Made by a program: the position numbers and the translations under genes. Of a stretch of DNA of 64,000 nt, positions 17,587 through 27,128 are shown in pieces. Source of the stretch: Sphingobium boeckii. Lineage in GTDB: Bacteria; Pseudomonadota; Alphaproteobacteria; Sphingomonadales; Sphingomonadaceae. The DNA lies in the NCBI RefSeq assembly GCF_014199215.1, contig NZ_JACIJC010000002.1, positions 496,001 to 560,000 of the forward strand, given 5' to 3'. Below the pieces are notes generated by a model. It was not told where the DNA came from. It saw nothing but the letters and a program-made list of their open reading frames with translations, and made no database searches. Each line of letters opens with the position of its first letter. The first letter of the stretch is position 1.

Positions 17587-18714
17587 TTAAAGGGCACGCG
17601 CAATCACCATGCGCTGAATATCGGACGTGCCTTCGTAAATCTGGCACACGCGGACATCGCGATAGATTTTCGCCAGTCCATATTCTTCGAGATAGCCATA
17701 GCCACCCAGCGTCTGGATCGCGCCGGAGGCGATGGCCTCGGCGGTTTCCGATGCAAACAATTTCGCCATGGAGGCGGGGATCAGGCAGGGTTCGCCTGCA
17801 TCTTTCAGCGCGGCGGCGTGAAGGACCATCTGGCGCGACGCCTCCAGGCGGGTCGCGAGATCGGCAAGGCGGAAGCCCACCGCCTGATGCTCGACGATGG
17901 GCTTGCCGAAGCTCTTGCGATCCTTGGCATAGTCCACCGCGATATCGAGCGCCGCCTGCGCCATGCCAACGCATTGCGCCGCGATCCCGATGCGCCCGGC
18001 TTCCAGATTGGAGAGCGCGATACGATAGCCCTCCCCTTCGCCGCCCAGCATCAGCGCGTCTTCGATGAACAGCCCGTCAAAGCGGATGGCGCAGGTATCC
18101 GACGCCGCCTGACCCAATTTATGCTCCACCTTGTCGACCGAATAGCCCTCCCGGTCGGTCGGCACGAGAAAGGCGGAAATGCCCTTCTTTCCCGCCGCGG
18201 GATCGGTGACTGCAAAGACGATCGCGAGACCGGCGATCCGGCCGGAGGTGATGAACTGCTTGGCACCATCCAGCGTCCAGCCGCCATCCACGCGCGTGGC
18301 GCGGGTGCGGAGCGCCGCGGCGTCCGATCCGGCATCGGCTTCTGTCAGCGCAAACGCACCGATCATCCGGCCGGCGATCAGGTCCCGCAAATATTTCTCT
18401 TTTTGCGCTTCGGTGCCCAGCCGCAACAGCGCCGATACGATCAGACTGTTCTGGATCGAGATGATCGTCGAAAGCGCGCCGTCTCCCGCAGCAATCTCCA
18501 TCAGCGCGAGCGCATAAGAGACGTAATCGGCTTCCGCTCCGCCGAATGCGTCCGGCGCGGTCATCCCCATCAAGCCAAGGCTAGCCGCTTCAGCGAACAC
18601 TTCTGGCGGGTAGCCGCCCGCCGCCTCGAATATCGCGGCGCGCGGGCGCAAACGCTCCTGCGCGAAACTGCGCACCGAATCCTGGATCGCGGTCTGAATT
18701 TCGTTGAGAAGCAT
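17587..18714 (-). CDS. acyl-CoA dehydrogenase
   Basis: This FAD enzyme of about 375 residues oxidises acyl-CoA to enoyl-CoA. Family signatures are FALTEADAGSDAAALRTRA (FAD/substrate region) and the C-terminal QTLGGYGYLEEYGLAKIYRDVRVCQIYEGTSDIQRMVIAR. The latter contains the catalytic-base glutamate region (YEGTSDIQ). The ATG at 18714 is preferred over an upstream GTG at 18723. It forms an operon with the downstream thiolase and is divergent from a TetR gene, a layout typical of regulated acyl-CoA catabolism. The chain-length preference cannot be read from the sequence. Confidence 0.93.
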   Translation of the reverse strand: MLLNEIQTAIQDSVRSFAQERLRPRAAIFEAAGGYPPEVFAEAASLGLMGMTAPDAFGGAEADYVSYALALMEIAAGDGALSTIISIQNSLIVSALLRLGTEAQKEKYLRDLIAGRMIGAFALTEADAGSDAAALRTRATRVDGGWTLDGAKQFITSGRIAGLAIVFAVTDPAAGKKGISAFLVPTDREGYSVDKVEHKLGQAASDTCAIRFDGLFIEDALMLGGEGEGYRIALSNLEAGRIGIAAQCVGMAQAALDIAVDYAKDRKSFGKPIVEHQAVGFRLADLATRLEASRQMVLHAAALKDAGEPCLIPASMAKLFASETAEAIASGAIQTLGGYGYLEEYGLAKIYRDVRVCQIYEGTSDIQRMVIARAL

Positions 18715-18804
18715 AAAACCCACTGGTCAATAATTTACCCGTCAGCATATTGCTTGTTATATGGCCGCGCGTCAATCATGGAGATGACAACCTTTTGGAG
18801 AATT

Positions 18805-19425
18805 ATGGCCCCGATGCAGACATCGCCTTTCCGGACATCAGATCAGCGAAAGGCCGATCGTGAAGAGAAGCGCGAAGCCGTGTTGCGCGCCGCGGTGCGG
18901 CTGTTCAACGAGCGCGGATTTCACGCAGCCTCGCTGGAAGACGTGGCGGCGAGCCTGGGGATCAGCAAGCCGACGATCTATCACTATCTCGGCAATAAGG
19001 ATCAGGTGCTGTTCGAATGCGTCACCCGCGGCGTCGATCAATTGCGCGATGCGGCCGACGCCGCAAAGGCCTTGCCGGGCACCGGGCTCGATCGGCTGCG
19101 CAGTTTTCTGCGTTGCTATTCCGAGATCATCATGGACGATTTCGGGCGCTGCGTGATCCGCACCGCCGATGAAGCACTGACCCACGAAAGCAGTGCGCGT
19201 TTTCGGGCGCTGAAACGCGAAATCGACGATGCGATGCGCGAATTGCTGGAGGCCGGGATTGCAGATGGCTCGATTGCGCCGCTCGATGTGAGGCTCACGT
19301 CATTCACCTTGGCGGGCGCACTCAATTGGCCCGCCCGCTGGCATCGCGCCGATGGAAAGAGCCGCCCCGAGGACGTCGCGGCCAAAATGGTCGACATTCT
19401 GACGGGCGGGCTGGCACCACGCTGA
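18805..19425 (+). CDS. TetR-family regulator, likely control of the divergent acyl-CoA operon
   Basis: This protein of about 206 residues starts at ATG 18805 with TTTTGGAGAATT directly upstream, a strong ribosome site. The open frame extends far upstream, but that part is a shadow of the acyl-CoA dehydrogenase gene. The TetR DNA-binding domain reads AAVRLFNERGFHAASLEDVAASLGISKPTIYHYLGNKDQVLFE. The C-terminal part resembles the ligand domain of the TetR_C regulators of fatty-acid catabolism. It is divergent from the acyl-CoA dehydrogenase, with about 90 bases between. A short CATAT-N8-ATATG repeat (18746-18763) lies in that gap and is a weak operator candidate. Confidence 0.9.
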   Translation: MAPMQTSPFRTSDQRKADREEKREAVLRAAVRLFNERGFHAASLEDVAASLGISKPTIYHYLGNKDQVLFECVTRGVDQLRDAADAAKALPGTGLDRLRSFLRCYSEIIMDDFGRCVIRTADEALTHESSARFRALKREIDDAMRELLEAGIADGSIAPLDVRLTSFTLAGALNWPARWHRADGKSRPEDVAAKMVDILTGGLAPR

Positions 19426-19434
19426 CACCTCCCA

Positions 19435-19462
19435 TTGACAGGGCAGCAGCGCGCATTCTACT
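19435..19462 (+). promoter_or_regulatory. promoter candidate for the nitronate monooxygenase gene
   Basis: A perfect TTGACA (19435-19440) and TCTACT (19457-19462) are spaced 16 bases apart. The inverted repeat ATTCTA (19455-19460) / TAGAAT (19471-19476) overlaps the -10 element and may be an operator. Confidence 0.5.
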
Positions 19463-19473
19463 CACGGGAATAG

Positions 19474-20487
<1,014 letters not shown>

Positions 20488-20505
20488 TCACGCCCGCAAC
20501 GGGCC

Positions 20506-22329
20506 TCACTCCACCGTAACGGACTTCGCCAGATTGCGCGGCTGATCCACATCCGTGCCCTTTGCCACCGCAACGTGATAGGCGAGCAACTGCACCGGGA
20601 CGGCGTAAACCAGCGGGGCGATCAGCGGGTGAACCCGCGGCATCTCGATCGTCGCGATGCAGCCTTCCCCCGCCAGCGCGATCCCTTCCTTGTCGGAAAT
20701 CAGGATCACCTTCCCGCCGCGCGCCTGCACCTCCTGCATGTTGGACACGGTTTTTTCGAACAGCGGCCCCGAAGGCGCGATCACGATCACCGGCACGGAT
20801 TCGTCGATCAACGCGATCGGGCCATGTTTCATTTCGCCCGCGGCATAGCCCTCGGCATGGATGTAGCTGATTTCCTTCAGCTTGAGCGCACCCTCCAGCG
20901 CCATGGGATAATCCGGGCCACGCCCCAGATAGAGCACGTCGCGCGCGCCGGACACCAGATGCGCCATCGCCTGAATTTCTTCATCATGGCCCAGCGCATG
21001 GTTCATCGCTTCGGGTGCCTCCGCCAGATGCGCGACGATTTCGGCCTCTTCCTCGGCCGTCAGCCGGCCTTTGGCGCGCGCCAGATTGGCGGCAAGCGCG
21101 GCCAGCACGGCGAGCTGGCACGTAAACGCCTTGGTGGAGGCCACGCCGATCTCCGGCCCTGCGTGCGTGGGCAGCAGCAGATCCGCCTCGCGCGCCATCG
21201 AACTCGTCGGCACATTGACCACAACGGCGATCTTCTGCCCTTCCGCGCGCGCATGGCGCAGCGCCGCCAGCGTGTCTGCGGTCTCGCCCGATTGCGAGAT
21301 GAACAGCGCGAGGCCGCCGGGCTCAAGCACGGGTTCACGGTAACGGAATTCGCTCGCGACATCGATATCTACAGGCATCCGCGCGAATTTCTCGAACCAA
21401 TATTTGGCGACCATTCCGGCGTAGAAGCTGGTGCCGCACGCGACGATCGTCACGCGGCGGATCTCGCTCAGATCGAAGCTCATATCGGGCAGCGCGACCT
21501 GGTTTTCCAGCCGGCGGAGATAGGATTTCAGCGTCTGCGCCACCACCACCGGCTGCTCGAAGATTTCCTTCTGCATAAAATGCCGGTGATTGCCCTTGTC
21601 CACCGAAAGGCCGGTGATCCCGGAAATCGTGATCTCGCGCGTGACTGGCTGATTCGCCTTGTCATAGATTTGCGTGCCATCGCGGGTAATGACCACCCAA
21701 TCGCCTTCTTCGAGATAGGCGATGCGCTGGGTGAGCGGGGCCAGCGCCAGCGCATCGGACCCGAGATAGGTTTCATCCTCGCCATAGCCAACGACCAAAG
21801 GCGAGCCGAGCCGCGCGCCGATCAGCAGATCGGGAAATTGGCGAAACAGGATCGCGAGCGCGAATGCGCCGTGCAGCCGGGGCAGTATCGCCTCCACTGC
21901 GTCCTTGGGCGACTTCCCCGCCTCGACCAATTCGCTCACCAGATGTGCGACCACTTCGGTATCGGTCTCGCTGGTGAAAATCCGCCCGCGCGCCATGAGT
22001 TCATCGCGCAGCGGCTTGAAATTCTCGATGATCCCATTGTGGACCAGCGCCACTTCGCCCGTGGCATGGGGGTGTGCATTGCTCGTCGTCGGCGCGCCAT
22101 GCGTCGCCCAGCGGGTGTGTGCGATGCCGATCGCGCCGGCCAACGGCGCATCTTCAAGCACGCGGACCAAATTGTTGAGCTTGCCCTCCGCCCGCCGCCG
22201 ATCAAGCACGCCATCATGCACGGTGCACACGCCCGCGCTGTCATAGCCGCGATATTCCAGACGGCGCAGGCCATCGACAAGACGCGATGAGACATCGCCA
22301 TGACCAAGGATACCGATGATTCCGCACAT
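20506..22329 (-). CDS. glmS: glutamine--fructose-6-phosphate aminotransferase (isomerising)
   Basis: This 607-residue enzyme makes glucosamine-6-phosphate, the first step to UDP-GlcNAc. The N-terminal Ntn glutaminase begins MCGIIGILGH, with Cys2 as nucleophile. Two SIS domains follow, with SQSGETADTLAALRHA and CGTSFYAG motifs, and the C-terminus ends in the usual LAKSVTVE. The full-length fit to the family is good. On the minus strand it lies 14 bases downstream of a toxin gene, in a cluster glmU - antitoxin - toxin - glmS. No glmS ribozyme-like region is apparent. Confidence 0.98.
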   Translation of the reverse strand: MCGIIGILGHGDVSSRLVDGLRRLEYRGYDSAGVCTVHDGVLDRRRAEGKLNNLVRVLEDAPLAGAIGIAHTRWATHGAPTTSNAHPHATGEVALVHNGIIENFKPLRDELMARGRIFTSETDTEVVAHLVSELVEAGKSPKDAVEAILPRLHGAFALAILFRQFPDLLIGARLGSPLVVGYGEDETYLGSDALALAPLTQRIAYLEEGDWVVITRDGTQIYDKANQPVTREITISGITGLSVDKGNHRHFMQKEIFEQPVVVAQTLKSYLRRLENQVALPDMSFDLSEIRRVTIVACGTSFYAGMVAKYWFEKFARMPVDIDVASEFRYREPVLEPGGLALFISQSGETADTLAALRHARAEGQKIAVVVNVPTSSMAREADLLLPTHAGPEIGVASTKAFTCQLAVLAALAANLARAKGRLTAEEEAEIVAHLAEAPEAMNHALGHDEEIQAMAHLVSGARDVLYLGRGPDYPMALEGALKLKEISYIHAEGYAAGEMKHGPIALIDESVPVIVIAPSGPLFEKTVSNMQEVQARGGKVILISDKEGIALAGEGCIATIEMPRVHPLIAPLVYAVPVQLLAYHVAVAKGTDVDQPRNLAKSVTVE

Positions 22330-22343
22330 GATTTAGATCCGTC

Positions 22344-22712
22344 TCAAAGCTGGTAAGGGATGCGGACGCCCAGCATGGCTGCCGGAAAATCCTTGGTATT
22401 GCGGGTGACGAGAATGCGACCGGACACCTGCGCCGAGGCCAAAATGATCGAATCGGTCAGCTTCAACCGCTTGCGTTCGGACCGAAGCGTCGCCGCTCTC
22501 CGGCCGATTTCTTCGTTCAGTTCGATAATGCTGAAATGCCCCATAAAGCCTTCGGCGCGTACCCCGTCGTCGGGCAAGGCACCAGTCATCACTTCGATCC
22601 ATGTCATGCGGCTGATGAAACGGCGCGTGTATCGTGTGAGTTCGGCTTGCGCCGCTTTCACGTCGTTCAAGGCGTCGATCAGAATGTTTGAATCGAAAAC
22701 CGCTTCGGTCAC
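22344..22712 (-). CDS. vapC: VapC-type PIN-domain toxin
   Basis: This 122-residue PIN-domain protein is the likely RNase toxin of a type II toxin-antitoxin pair. The acidic active-site pattern is visible: Asp7 (FDSNILID), Glu40 (TWIEVMTG), Asp87 (KLTDSIILA) and Asp108 (TRNTKDFP). The start codon overlaps the antitoxin stop codon (ATGA at 22709-22712), indicating translational coupling. It ends 14 bases before glmS. All four acidic residues are present, so the protein looks active. Confidence 0.88.
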   Translation of the reverse strand: MTEAVFDSNILIDALNDVKAAQAELTRYTRRFISRMTWIEVMTGALPDDGVRAEGFMGHFSIIELNEEIGRRAATLRSERKRLKLTDSIILASAQVSGRILVTRNTKDFPAAMLGVRIPYQL

Positions 22713-23026
22713 TTGCGGTAACGCTCACGTTCGCGATCATCTTCTTCACTGAACAGATCGGGAAATTCGGCGCGAACCGCGTCATAATCCGGATCCCATG
22801 GACGTGTGGATTCGGCGCGCAGCCGGCGCTGCCATTCGACGGCATCGCCGATGTCTGCGCGGTCTTTCCACATGCCGAAATATTTCTCGATGCCCTCGGC
22901 GGCGGTTTCGGCACGATAGGTCGAAACCGCCTCACGCAAGATCGCCGCGCGCGATTTGCCCTGCTTTCTGGCAAGATCATCAAGCCATTTGACATCTTCG
23001 TCGGGGATATCGGCGAGAAAGCGCAT
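22709..23026 (-). CDS. ribbon-helix-helix antitoxin
   Basis: This 105-residue protein begins MRFLADIPDEDVKWLDDLARKQGKSRAAILREAVSTYR, a CopG-like ribbon-helix-helix DNA-binding domain. A charged C-terminal segment (WDPDYDAVRAEFPDLFSEEDD) is suited to neutralising a PIN toxin. Such antitoxins repress their own operon. Directly upstream lie two TGATATCA palindromes and a perfect TTGACA. There is almost no room for a Shine-Dalgarno sequence, so the mRNA may be leaderless or nearly so. Confidence 0.85.
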   Translation of the reverse strand: MRFLADIPDEDVKWLDDLARKQGKSRAAILREAVSTYRAETAAEGIEKYFGMWKDRADIGDAVEWQRRLRAESTRPWDPDYDAVRAEFPDLFSEEDDRERERYRK

Positions 23027-23036
23027 AATGATATAC

Positions 23037-23063
23037 TGATATCATATCATGATATCATGTCAA
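23037..23063 (-). promoter_or_regulatory. toxin-antitoxin operator and promoter
   Basis: Two identical TGATATCA palindromes (23037-23044 and 23050-23057) are spaced 5 bases apart. A perfect TTGACA lies on the minus strand (23058-23063). A TATCAG at a spacing of 16 is a possible -10. The palindromes fall between -35 and start, where antitoxin binding would block transcription. The -35 overlaps the last codons of glmU. Confidence 0.75.
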
Positions 23064-24418
23064 GATTGGGATGCGGCCTTTCTCGCCATCATCGCCGCCC
23101 GAAAGCGCTTGGCCCAACCGGCTTTTTCTTCCTGCGGCGGACGGACCAGCGCCAGCGAATCCGCGGCGACATCCTTGGTTACAACGCTGCCTGCGGCCAC
23201 GATCGCATTCTCGCCGATCTTCACAGGTGCCACCAGCGCGCTGTTCGATCCGATGAATGCGCCGGCACCGATCTCGGTGCGGTATTTGAAGAAGCCGTCA
23301 TAATTGCAGGTGATCGTGCCGGCCCCGATGTTAGCGCCCGCGCCGACATCCGCATCGCCCAGATAGGTGAGGTGATTGGCCTTGGCACCCGGACCCAGCA
23401 CAGCCTTTTTCATCTCGACGAAATTGCCGACTTTGGATTTTTTCCCCATCACCGCGCCGGGACGCAGCCGGGCATAGGGGCCGACCTCTGCGCCCTGCCC
23501 GATCGTCGCGCCCTCGATATGGCTGAACCCGTGGATCACGGCCTGTTCCGCAATCGTCACGCCCGGGCCGAAGAAGACATAGGGCTCGATCACGACATCG
23601 CGGCCGATCGCAGTGTCATGCGCGAACCAGACCGTGTCCGGCGCGATCAGCGTCACGCCCGCCGCCATCATCTCGCCGCGGCGTTGCCGCTGCCATGCGG
23701 CTTCGACGCCCGCCAGCTCAGCGCGGCTATTCACGCCGGCCACTTCCCATGCGTCCGTCTCGATCACCGCGCTCGTCCGGCTGTCGGCGGCGGCCAGCAT
23801 CACGATATCGGGCAGATAATATTCGCCCGCCGCATTCTCATTCTTCACACGGCCCAGCAGACCAAACAGATCGGCCGCACGCACCGCCATTAGGCCGGAG
23901 TTGCACAGATCGACCGTGCGCTCCTCCGCGCTGGCATCCTTATATTCGACCATCTTGGTGATGCCGCCATCGGCATCGGCGACGATCCGGCCATAAGCCG
24001 CGGGATCGGCGGGACGGAAGCCCAGCACGACCGCGGCGGGCGCATCCTGAGCGTGCAATCGTGCGATCATCCGCGCCATCGTGCCATCACTCACCAGCGG
24101 CACATCGCCATAAAGGATCAACACATCGCCATCGAAACCCGCCAGCGCGGCCTCGGCCTGCTGCACGGCATGGCCGGTGCCGAGTTGTTCGGCCTGCACC
24201 GCGAATTTCACTGCACTGCCCGCAAGCGACGCCTCGATCTGCTCGCGTCCAGCGCCGACGACGACCACCGTTTCGGCAGGCGCGAGTTTTGCCACACTGC
24301 CCAGCAGGTGATGCAACATCGGCCGCCCGGCGATCGGATGAAGCACCTTGTGCATATCGGATTTCATCCGCGTCCCCTGCCCCGCGGCCAGGATGATCGC
24401 TGCAACGGGCTGGGTCAT
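23060..24418 (-). CDS. glmU: bifunctional GlcNAc-1-P uridyltransferase / GlcN-1-P acetyltransferase
   Basis: This enzyme of about 452 residues makes UDP-GlcNAc for peptidoglycan and lipopolysaccharide. The N-terminal uridyltransferase domain has AAIILAAGQGTRMKSDMHKVLHPIAG and LILYGDVPLV. The C-terminal left-handed beta-helix acetyltransferase has RLRPGAVMGKKSKVGNFVEMKKAVLGPGAKANHLTYLGD, with its catalytic His and Lys. The start at 24418 (MTQPVAAII) gives a length like that of E. coli GlmU; GAGGA lies upstream. It heads the cluster with the toxin-antitoxin pair and glmS and is divergent from gph. Confidence 0.97.
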   Translation of the reverse strand: MTQPVAAIILAAGQGTRMKSDMHKVLHPIAGRPMLHHLLGSVAKLAPAETVVVVGAGREQIEASLAGSAVKFAVQAEQLGTGHAVQQAEAALAGFDGDVLILYGDVPLVSDGTMARMIARLHAQDAPAAVVLGFRPADPAAYGRIVADADGGITKMVEYKDASAEERTVDLCNSGLMAVRAADLFGLLGRVKNENAAGEYYLPDIVMLAAADSRTSAVIETDAWEVAGVNSRAELAGVEAAWQRQRRGEMMAAGVTLIAPDTVWFAHDTAIGRDVVIEPYVFFGPGVTIAEQAVIHGFSHIEGATIGQGAEVGPYARLRPGAVMGKKSKVGNFVEMKKAVLGPGAKANHLTYLGDADVGAGANIGAGTITCNYDGFFKYRTEIGAGAFIGSNSALVAPVKIGENAIVAAGSVVTKDVAADSLALVRPPQEEKAGWAKRFRAAMMARKAASQS

Positions 24419-24491
24419 GCTCGGTTCCTCATCCGCTGGCATTGCCACGATCTGCTTGCCAATTCCATAGCCCCACGGGCAAGGACCGCGC

Positions 24492-25166
24492 ATGAGTGAT
24501 TTTCCCTTTGCCGTCATCGGCTTCGATCTGGACGGCACCTTGCTGGACACCAGCCGCGATCTTGCGGATGCCGTGAACCACGCGCTCGATCTGGCAGGTC
24601 GCCCTCTGCTGACCGTGAACCAGATCAAGCCGATGATCGGCGGCGGGGCGAAGAAGATGCTGGAGCATGGCCTGAACGCCACCGGCGGGTGCGAACCGGA
24701 AGAGATGAAGCGGCTCTATCGTGCGTTGCTCGATTTTTATGAAGACAATCTCTCGAACGGCACCTTGCCTTTTCCCGGCCTGCTCGACGCCATGTCGACC
24801 CTGGATGCCCGCAGCGTGCGACTGGCGGTTTGCACCAACAAATTCGAGCATCTGGCGGTGAAGTTGTTGACCGAACTCGATCTGATCGATCGCTTCGCCT
24901 GCGTCATCGGCGGCGATACGATGGGCAAAGGCCATGCCAAGCCCAGCGCCGTGCCGATCCACGAAATGATCGCGCGGTCAGGCGGCGGGCGCGCAGCGTT
25001 CGTGGGGGATTCGATCTTCGATACGATGGCTGCAAAAAATGCGGGCATCCCCAGCGTTGCGGTCAGCTTCGGGTTTCTGCTCGGGCCGGTGGAAGCGCTC
25101 GAAGCCGATGCGGTGATCGATCATTATGACGAGCTCATCCCGGCGCTGGAACGACTGGGCGGCTGA
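24492..25166 (+). CDS. gph: phosphoglycolate phosphatase-like HAD hydrolase
   Basis: This 224-residue HAD-superfamily phosphatase has motif I FDLDGTLLDTSRDL, motif II VCTNK, the motif III lysine in GKGHAKPSAVPI and motif IV FVGDSIFDTMAAKNAG. The helical cap between residues about 17 and 85 matches Gph. Its expected reaction is dephosphorylation of 2-phosphoglycolate, for example from oxidative DNA damage. It is divergent from glmU. The family contains several substrate specificities, so the exact substrate is probable rather than certain. Confidence 0.88.
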   Translation: MSDFPFAVIGFDLDGTLLDTSRDLADAVNHALDLAGRPLLTVNQIKPMIGGGAKKMLEHGLNATGGCEPEEMKRLYRALLDFYEDNLSNGTLPFPGLLDAMSTLDARSVRLAVCTNKFEHLAVKLLTELDLIDRFACVIGGDTMGKGHAKPSAVPIHEMIARSGGGRAAFVGDSIFDTMAAKNAGIPSVAVSFGFLLGPVEALEADAVIDHYDELIPALERLGG

Positions 25167-25176
25167 ATAGGGAAAT

Positions 25177-25224
25177 GCGGAGGGCCACCCGCAAGCAGCA
25201 AAACTGTCTCGGAAAACCCTCCGC
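25177..25224. terminator. inverted repeat between convergent genes
   Basis: GCGGAGGG (25177-25184) and CCCTCCGC (25217-25224) are perfect complements around a 32-base loop. They lie between gph and the convergent nucleotidyltransferase gene. No T-run follows, so a terminator role is tentative. Confidence 0.4.
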
Positions 25225-25230
25225 TCTCAA

Positions 25231-26265
25231 TCAACGCGCTTCACCGCCGTCGGTTCCAGGGAGACGGATCCCGCCTTTGCGCCACTTCGTCCATAAATGC
25301 CGCATCAGCATCAGTGGCGGCATTCGTAGCCAGTGCGAGCGTATGTAGAATAACAACCGCGTGAATGGGCGGGTCTCGCGCCCCCATCGATCGCGCGCGG
25401 TCAACCGGCGAAGATAGAGCCGGTCGGACAAATGCAGCGGACCGGCGTGAACCGGCGTCCCGTACAGCGCATGGGTCTGGCGCAAGGCGCGGGCCAGATG
25501 GCGGCTCAATCCGTGCAGCGCCGCGCGCGCGGCCAGCCGCTCCCCAAATCCGTCCACCGCGCCGAATTGCCGCAGCAGCCGGTCCTGGTCCCAAAGATTG
25601 CGCAAGCCACCCGCCAGATCGCCATCGGCAAACAGATGCGCCACGCTGTGGAGGATCATGTCTTCGGGGCAAAACACCCTCAACCCGTCCCCCAAAGTCA
25701 CGCTCTGCGCGATCATGGCGGCCGCATCCGGCGTCTGCCGCGCCGTCAGCGGCAATATGGTGTGATGCACGTCGATCATCCGGTCCCGCTCGCGATGGAT
25801 GAGCGGCGGCAGTTCGTGCATGTGATCGCGATAATAAGCGTCGTCATAGGGATCGGGCTTCACCCATTCCCATCCCGCCGCGATCAAGGCACCCTCAGCG
25901 TTGCCCAGCGCGGCGCGCGGGATCATGACATCCAGATCGCCGATCGAACGCCCGACACCCGCGTCTAGACCGGCAGCCACATAGGCCGTGCCTTTCATCA
26001 GAACCACCGGAATGCCCAGCGGGCACAGTGCCCGGTGCGCCATTTCCGCCTCCCACAAGGCCGTCCGCCGCCACTCTGCCGACGATGCCCGCGCCTCCTC
26101 GCACATGCGGGCGACCGCGATCGGCAAGGCCTGTCCTTCCAGCCTGAAGGCGAGGCTGCCGATCATCTGCTCAGCGCGGGCCGCGGCAATCAGCCCCGTC
26201 CAGCCATCAGCGTCCAGCGTCGCTATGGACCCCGGATCGCGCATAGCATCGACCAGCGCCTTCAT
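25231..26265 (-). CDS. nucleotidyltransferase-fold protein (PF14907 type) of the HprK-related kinase cassette
   Basis: This 344-residue protein has the layout of the PF14907 family of uncharacterised nucleotidyltransferases. A VVLMKGTAYVAAG stretch is followed by GRSIGDLDVMIPR, the usual GS...DhD pattern, and later HELPPLIH, IDVHHTILP and FCPEDMILHSVAHLF. Its start overlaps the kinase stop codon (ATGA at 26262-26265), so the two are translationally coupled. It is the last gene of a four-gene run with the kinase, a PqqD-like protein and a Tat-exported protein. Its substrate is unknown. The visible Asp pair is compatible with metal-dependent nucleotidyl transfer. Confidence 0.8.
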   Translation of the reverse strand: MKALVDAMRDPGSIATLDADGWTGLIAAARAEQMIGSLAFRLEGQALPIAVARMCEEARASSAEWRRTALWEAEMAHRALCPLGIPVVLMKGTAYVAAGLDAGVGRSIGDLDVMIPRAALGNAEGALIAAGWEWVKPDPYDDAYYRDHMHELPPLIHRERDRMIDVHHTILPLTARQTPDAAAMIAQSVTLGDGLRVFCPEDMILHSVAHLFADGDLAGGLRNLWDQDRLLRQFGAVDGFGERLAARAALHGLSRHLARALRQTHALYGTPVHAGPLHLSDRLYLRRLTARDRWGRETRPFTRLLFYIRSHWLRMPPLMLMRHLWTKWRKGGIRLPGTDGGEAR

Positions 26266-27128
26266 GAGGCCAAGGTCGCCCAGAGCCGCTCGACCTGCGC
26301 CACAGCACGCGCGGTATCGGGATAGTCGATCGCGATGGACGGCACCGATTTGACCAGCCCGGTCAACGCCGCAAAGCCCGGCTCGCCCAGCGCGACATAA
26401 TTGGTCGACGCCTGGGTCAGCCTGACGAACACCTCGCTTGGGGCCATGGGTCGCTCGGCGCTTTCGAAGCCGAAGCGCGGAAACAGGATCAGCGCGGGCC
26501 GGGCTGGCCGATCCATCGCCGCCAGCGCCGCATCATTGGGCCGCAAATGACGGATATCGCCTTTGGGCGTGCCTTTCAGCAAGGGACCGAAGCGCCTGGA
26601 GTCCACGTCGGCCGCCATCGTCGCGATCGCTTCATTCTTCAGGCTGATCATGCGGGGAAAGGCGTGAAGTTGCCCCGTGGCTGGATCGAGCAGCGCGAAT
26701 TCATCGCCCATGAAACGCCAGCCGCGCTCGCCCAGAAGCGCGGCGAGCGTCGATTTGCCCGCGCCCGAATGGCCCGTCATCAGCAACGCCCGGCCATCGC
26801 GCTCCACCGCGGAGGCATGAAGGATCAGATAGCGCCGCTGCCCCAGCGCCATCTGCAAATTCATGCCCATTTCAGCGGCGAGCAGCCCCTGCGCCAGCGG
26901 CAAGGGCGCGGCATCGGGCAAGGTGAAATCCCCGCGGATCGCAACCGAAGGCCGGATCCAGCGTCGCCAGGGCCGCTCAGCCTCCAGCCGCACCGTGAAA
27001 TCGGCGACGCCATCATCGGGCGTGGGATAGCCCGCATAAAGCGTGCGTAGGTGTTCGACCGGCCCGGCCCAGGCGGATCCTATGCGAAATCCCACCGGGC
27101 CGATCCTGACGGCGAAAGCGTGCCTCAT
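26262..27128 (-). CDS. HprK-related kinase A-type protein
   Basis: This 288-residue protein has an HPr kinase-like P-loop GHSGAGKST (residues 119-127) and a second conserved stretch MGDEFALLDPATGQLHAFPRMISLKNEAI. Both are typical of HprK-related proteins that are not part of the phosphotransferase system. No HPr or other phosphotransferase gene is visible nearby. The chosen ATG (27128) overlaps the PqqD-like stop codon (ATGA at 27125-27128). A GTG four codons upstream (27137) is an alternative. Its target is unknown; the cassette suggests it phosphorylates a peptide, protein or small molecule handled by the neighbouring genes. Confidence 0.82.
   Translation of the reverse strand: MRHAFAVRIGPVGFRIGSAWAGPVEHLRTLYAGYPTPDDGVADFTVRLEAERPWRRWIRPSVAIRGDFTLPDAAPLPLAQGLLAAEMGMNLQMALGQRRYLILHASAVERDGRALLMTGHSGAGKSTLAALLGERGWRFMGDEFALLDPATGQLHAFPRMISLKNEAIATMAADVDSRRFGPLLKGTPKGDIRHLRPNDAALAAMDRPARPALILFPRFGFESAERPMAPSEVFVRLTQASTNYVALGEPGFAALTGLVKSVPSIAIDYPDTARAVAQVERLWATLAS

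Noticed and set aside
18746-18763. CATAT-N8-ATATG as operator of the divergent TetR
   Set aside because: Arms are only five bases and AT-rich. They could arise by chance, so they are mentioned only as a weak candidate.
17566-18804. Long open frame before the TetR gene
   Set aside because: Only the part from 18805 has a ribosome site and TetR motifs. The rest overlaps the acyl-CoA dehydrogenase on the other strand.
20575-22290. 571-codon open frame antisense to glmS
   Set aside because: glmS is full length with all catalytic motifs. The opposite frame has no signature.
22344-23063. Toxin-antitoxin pair as part of an insertion sequence or island
   Set aside because: No transposase, terminal repeats or target-site duplications were seen at its edges.
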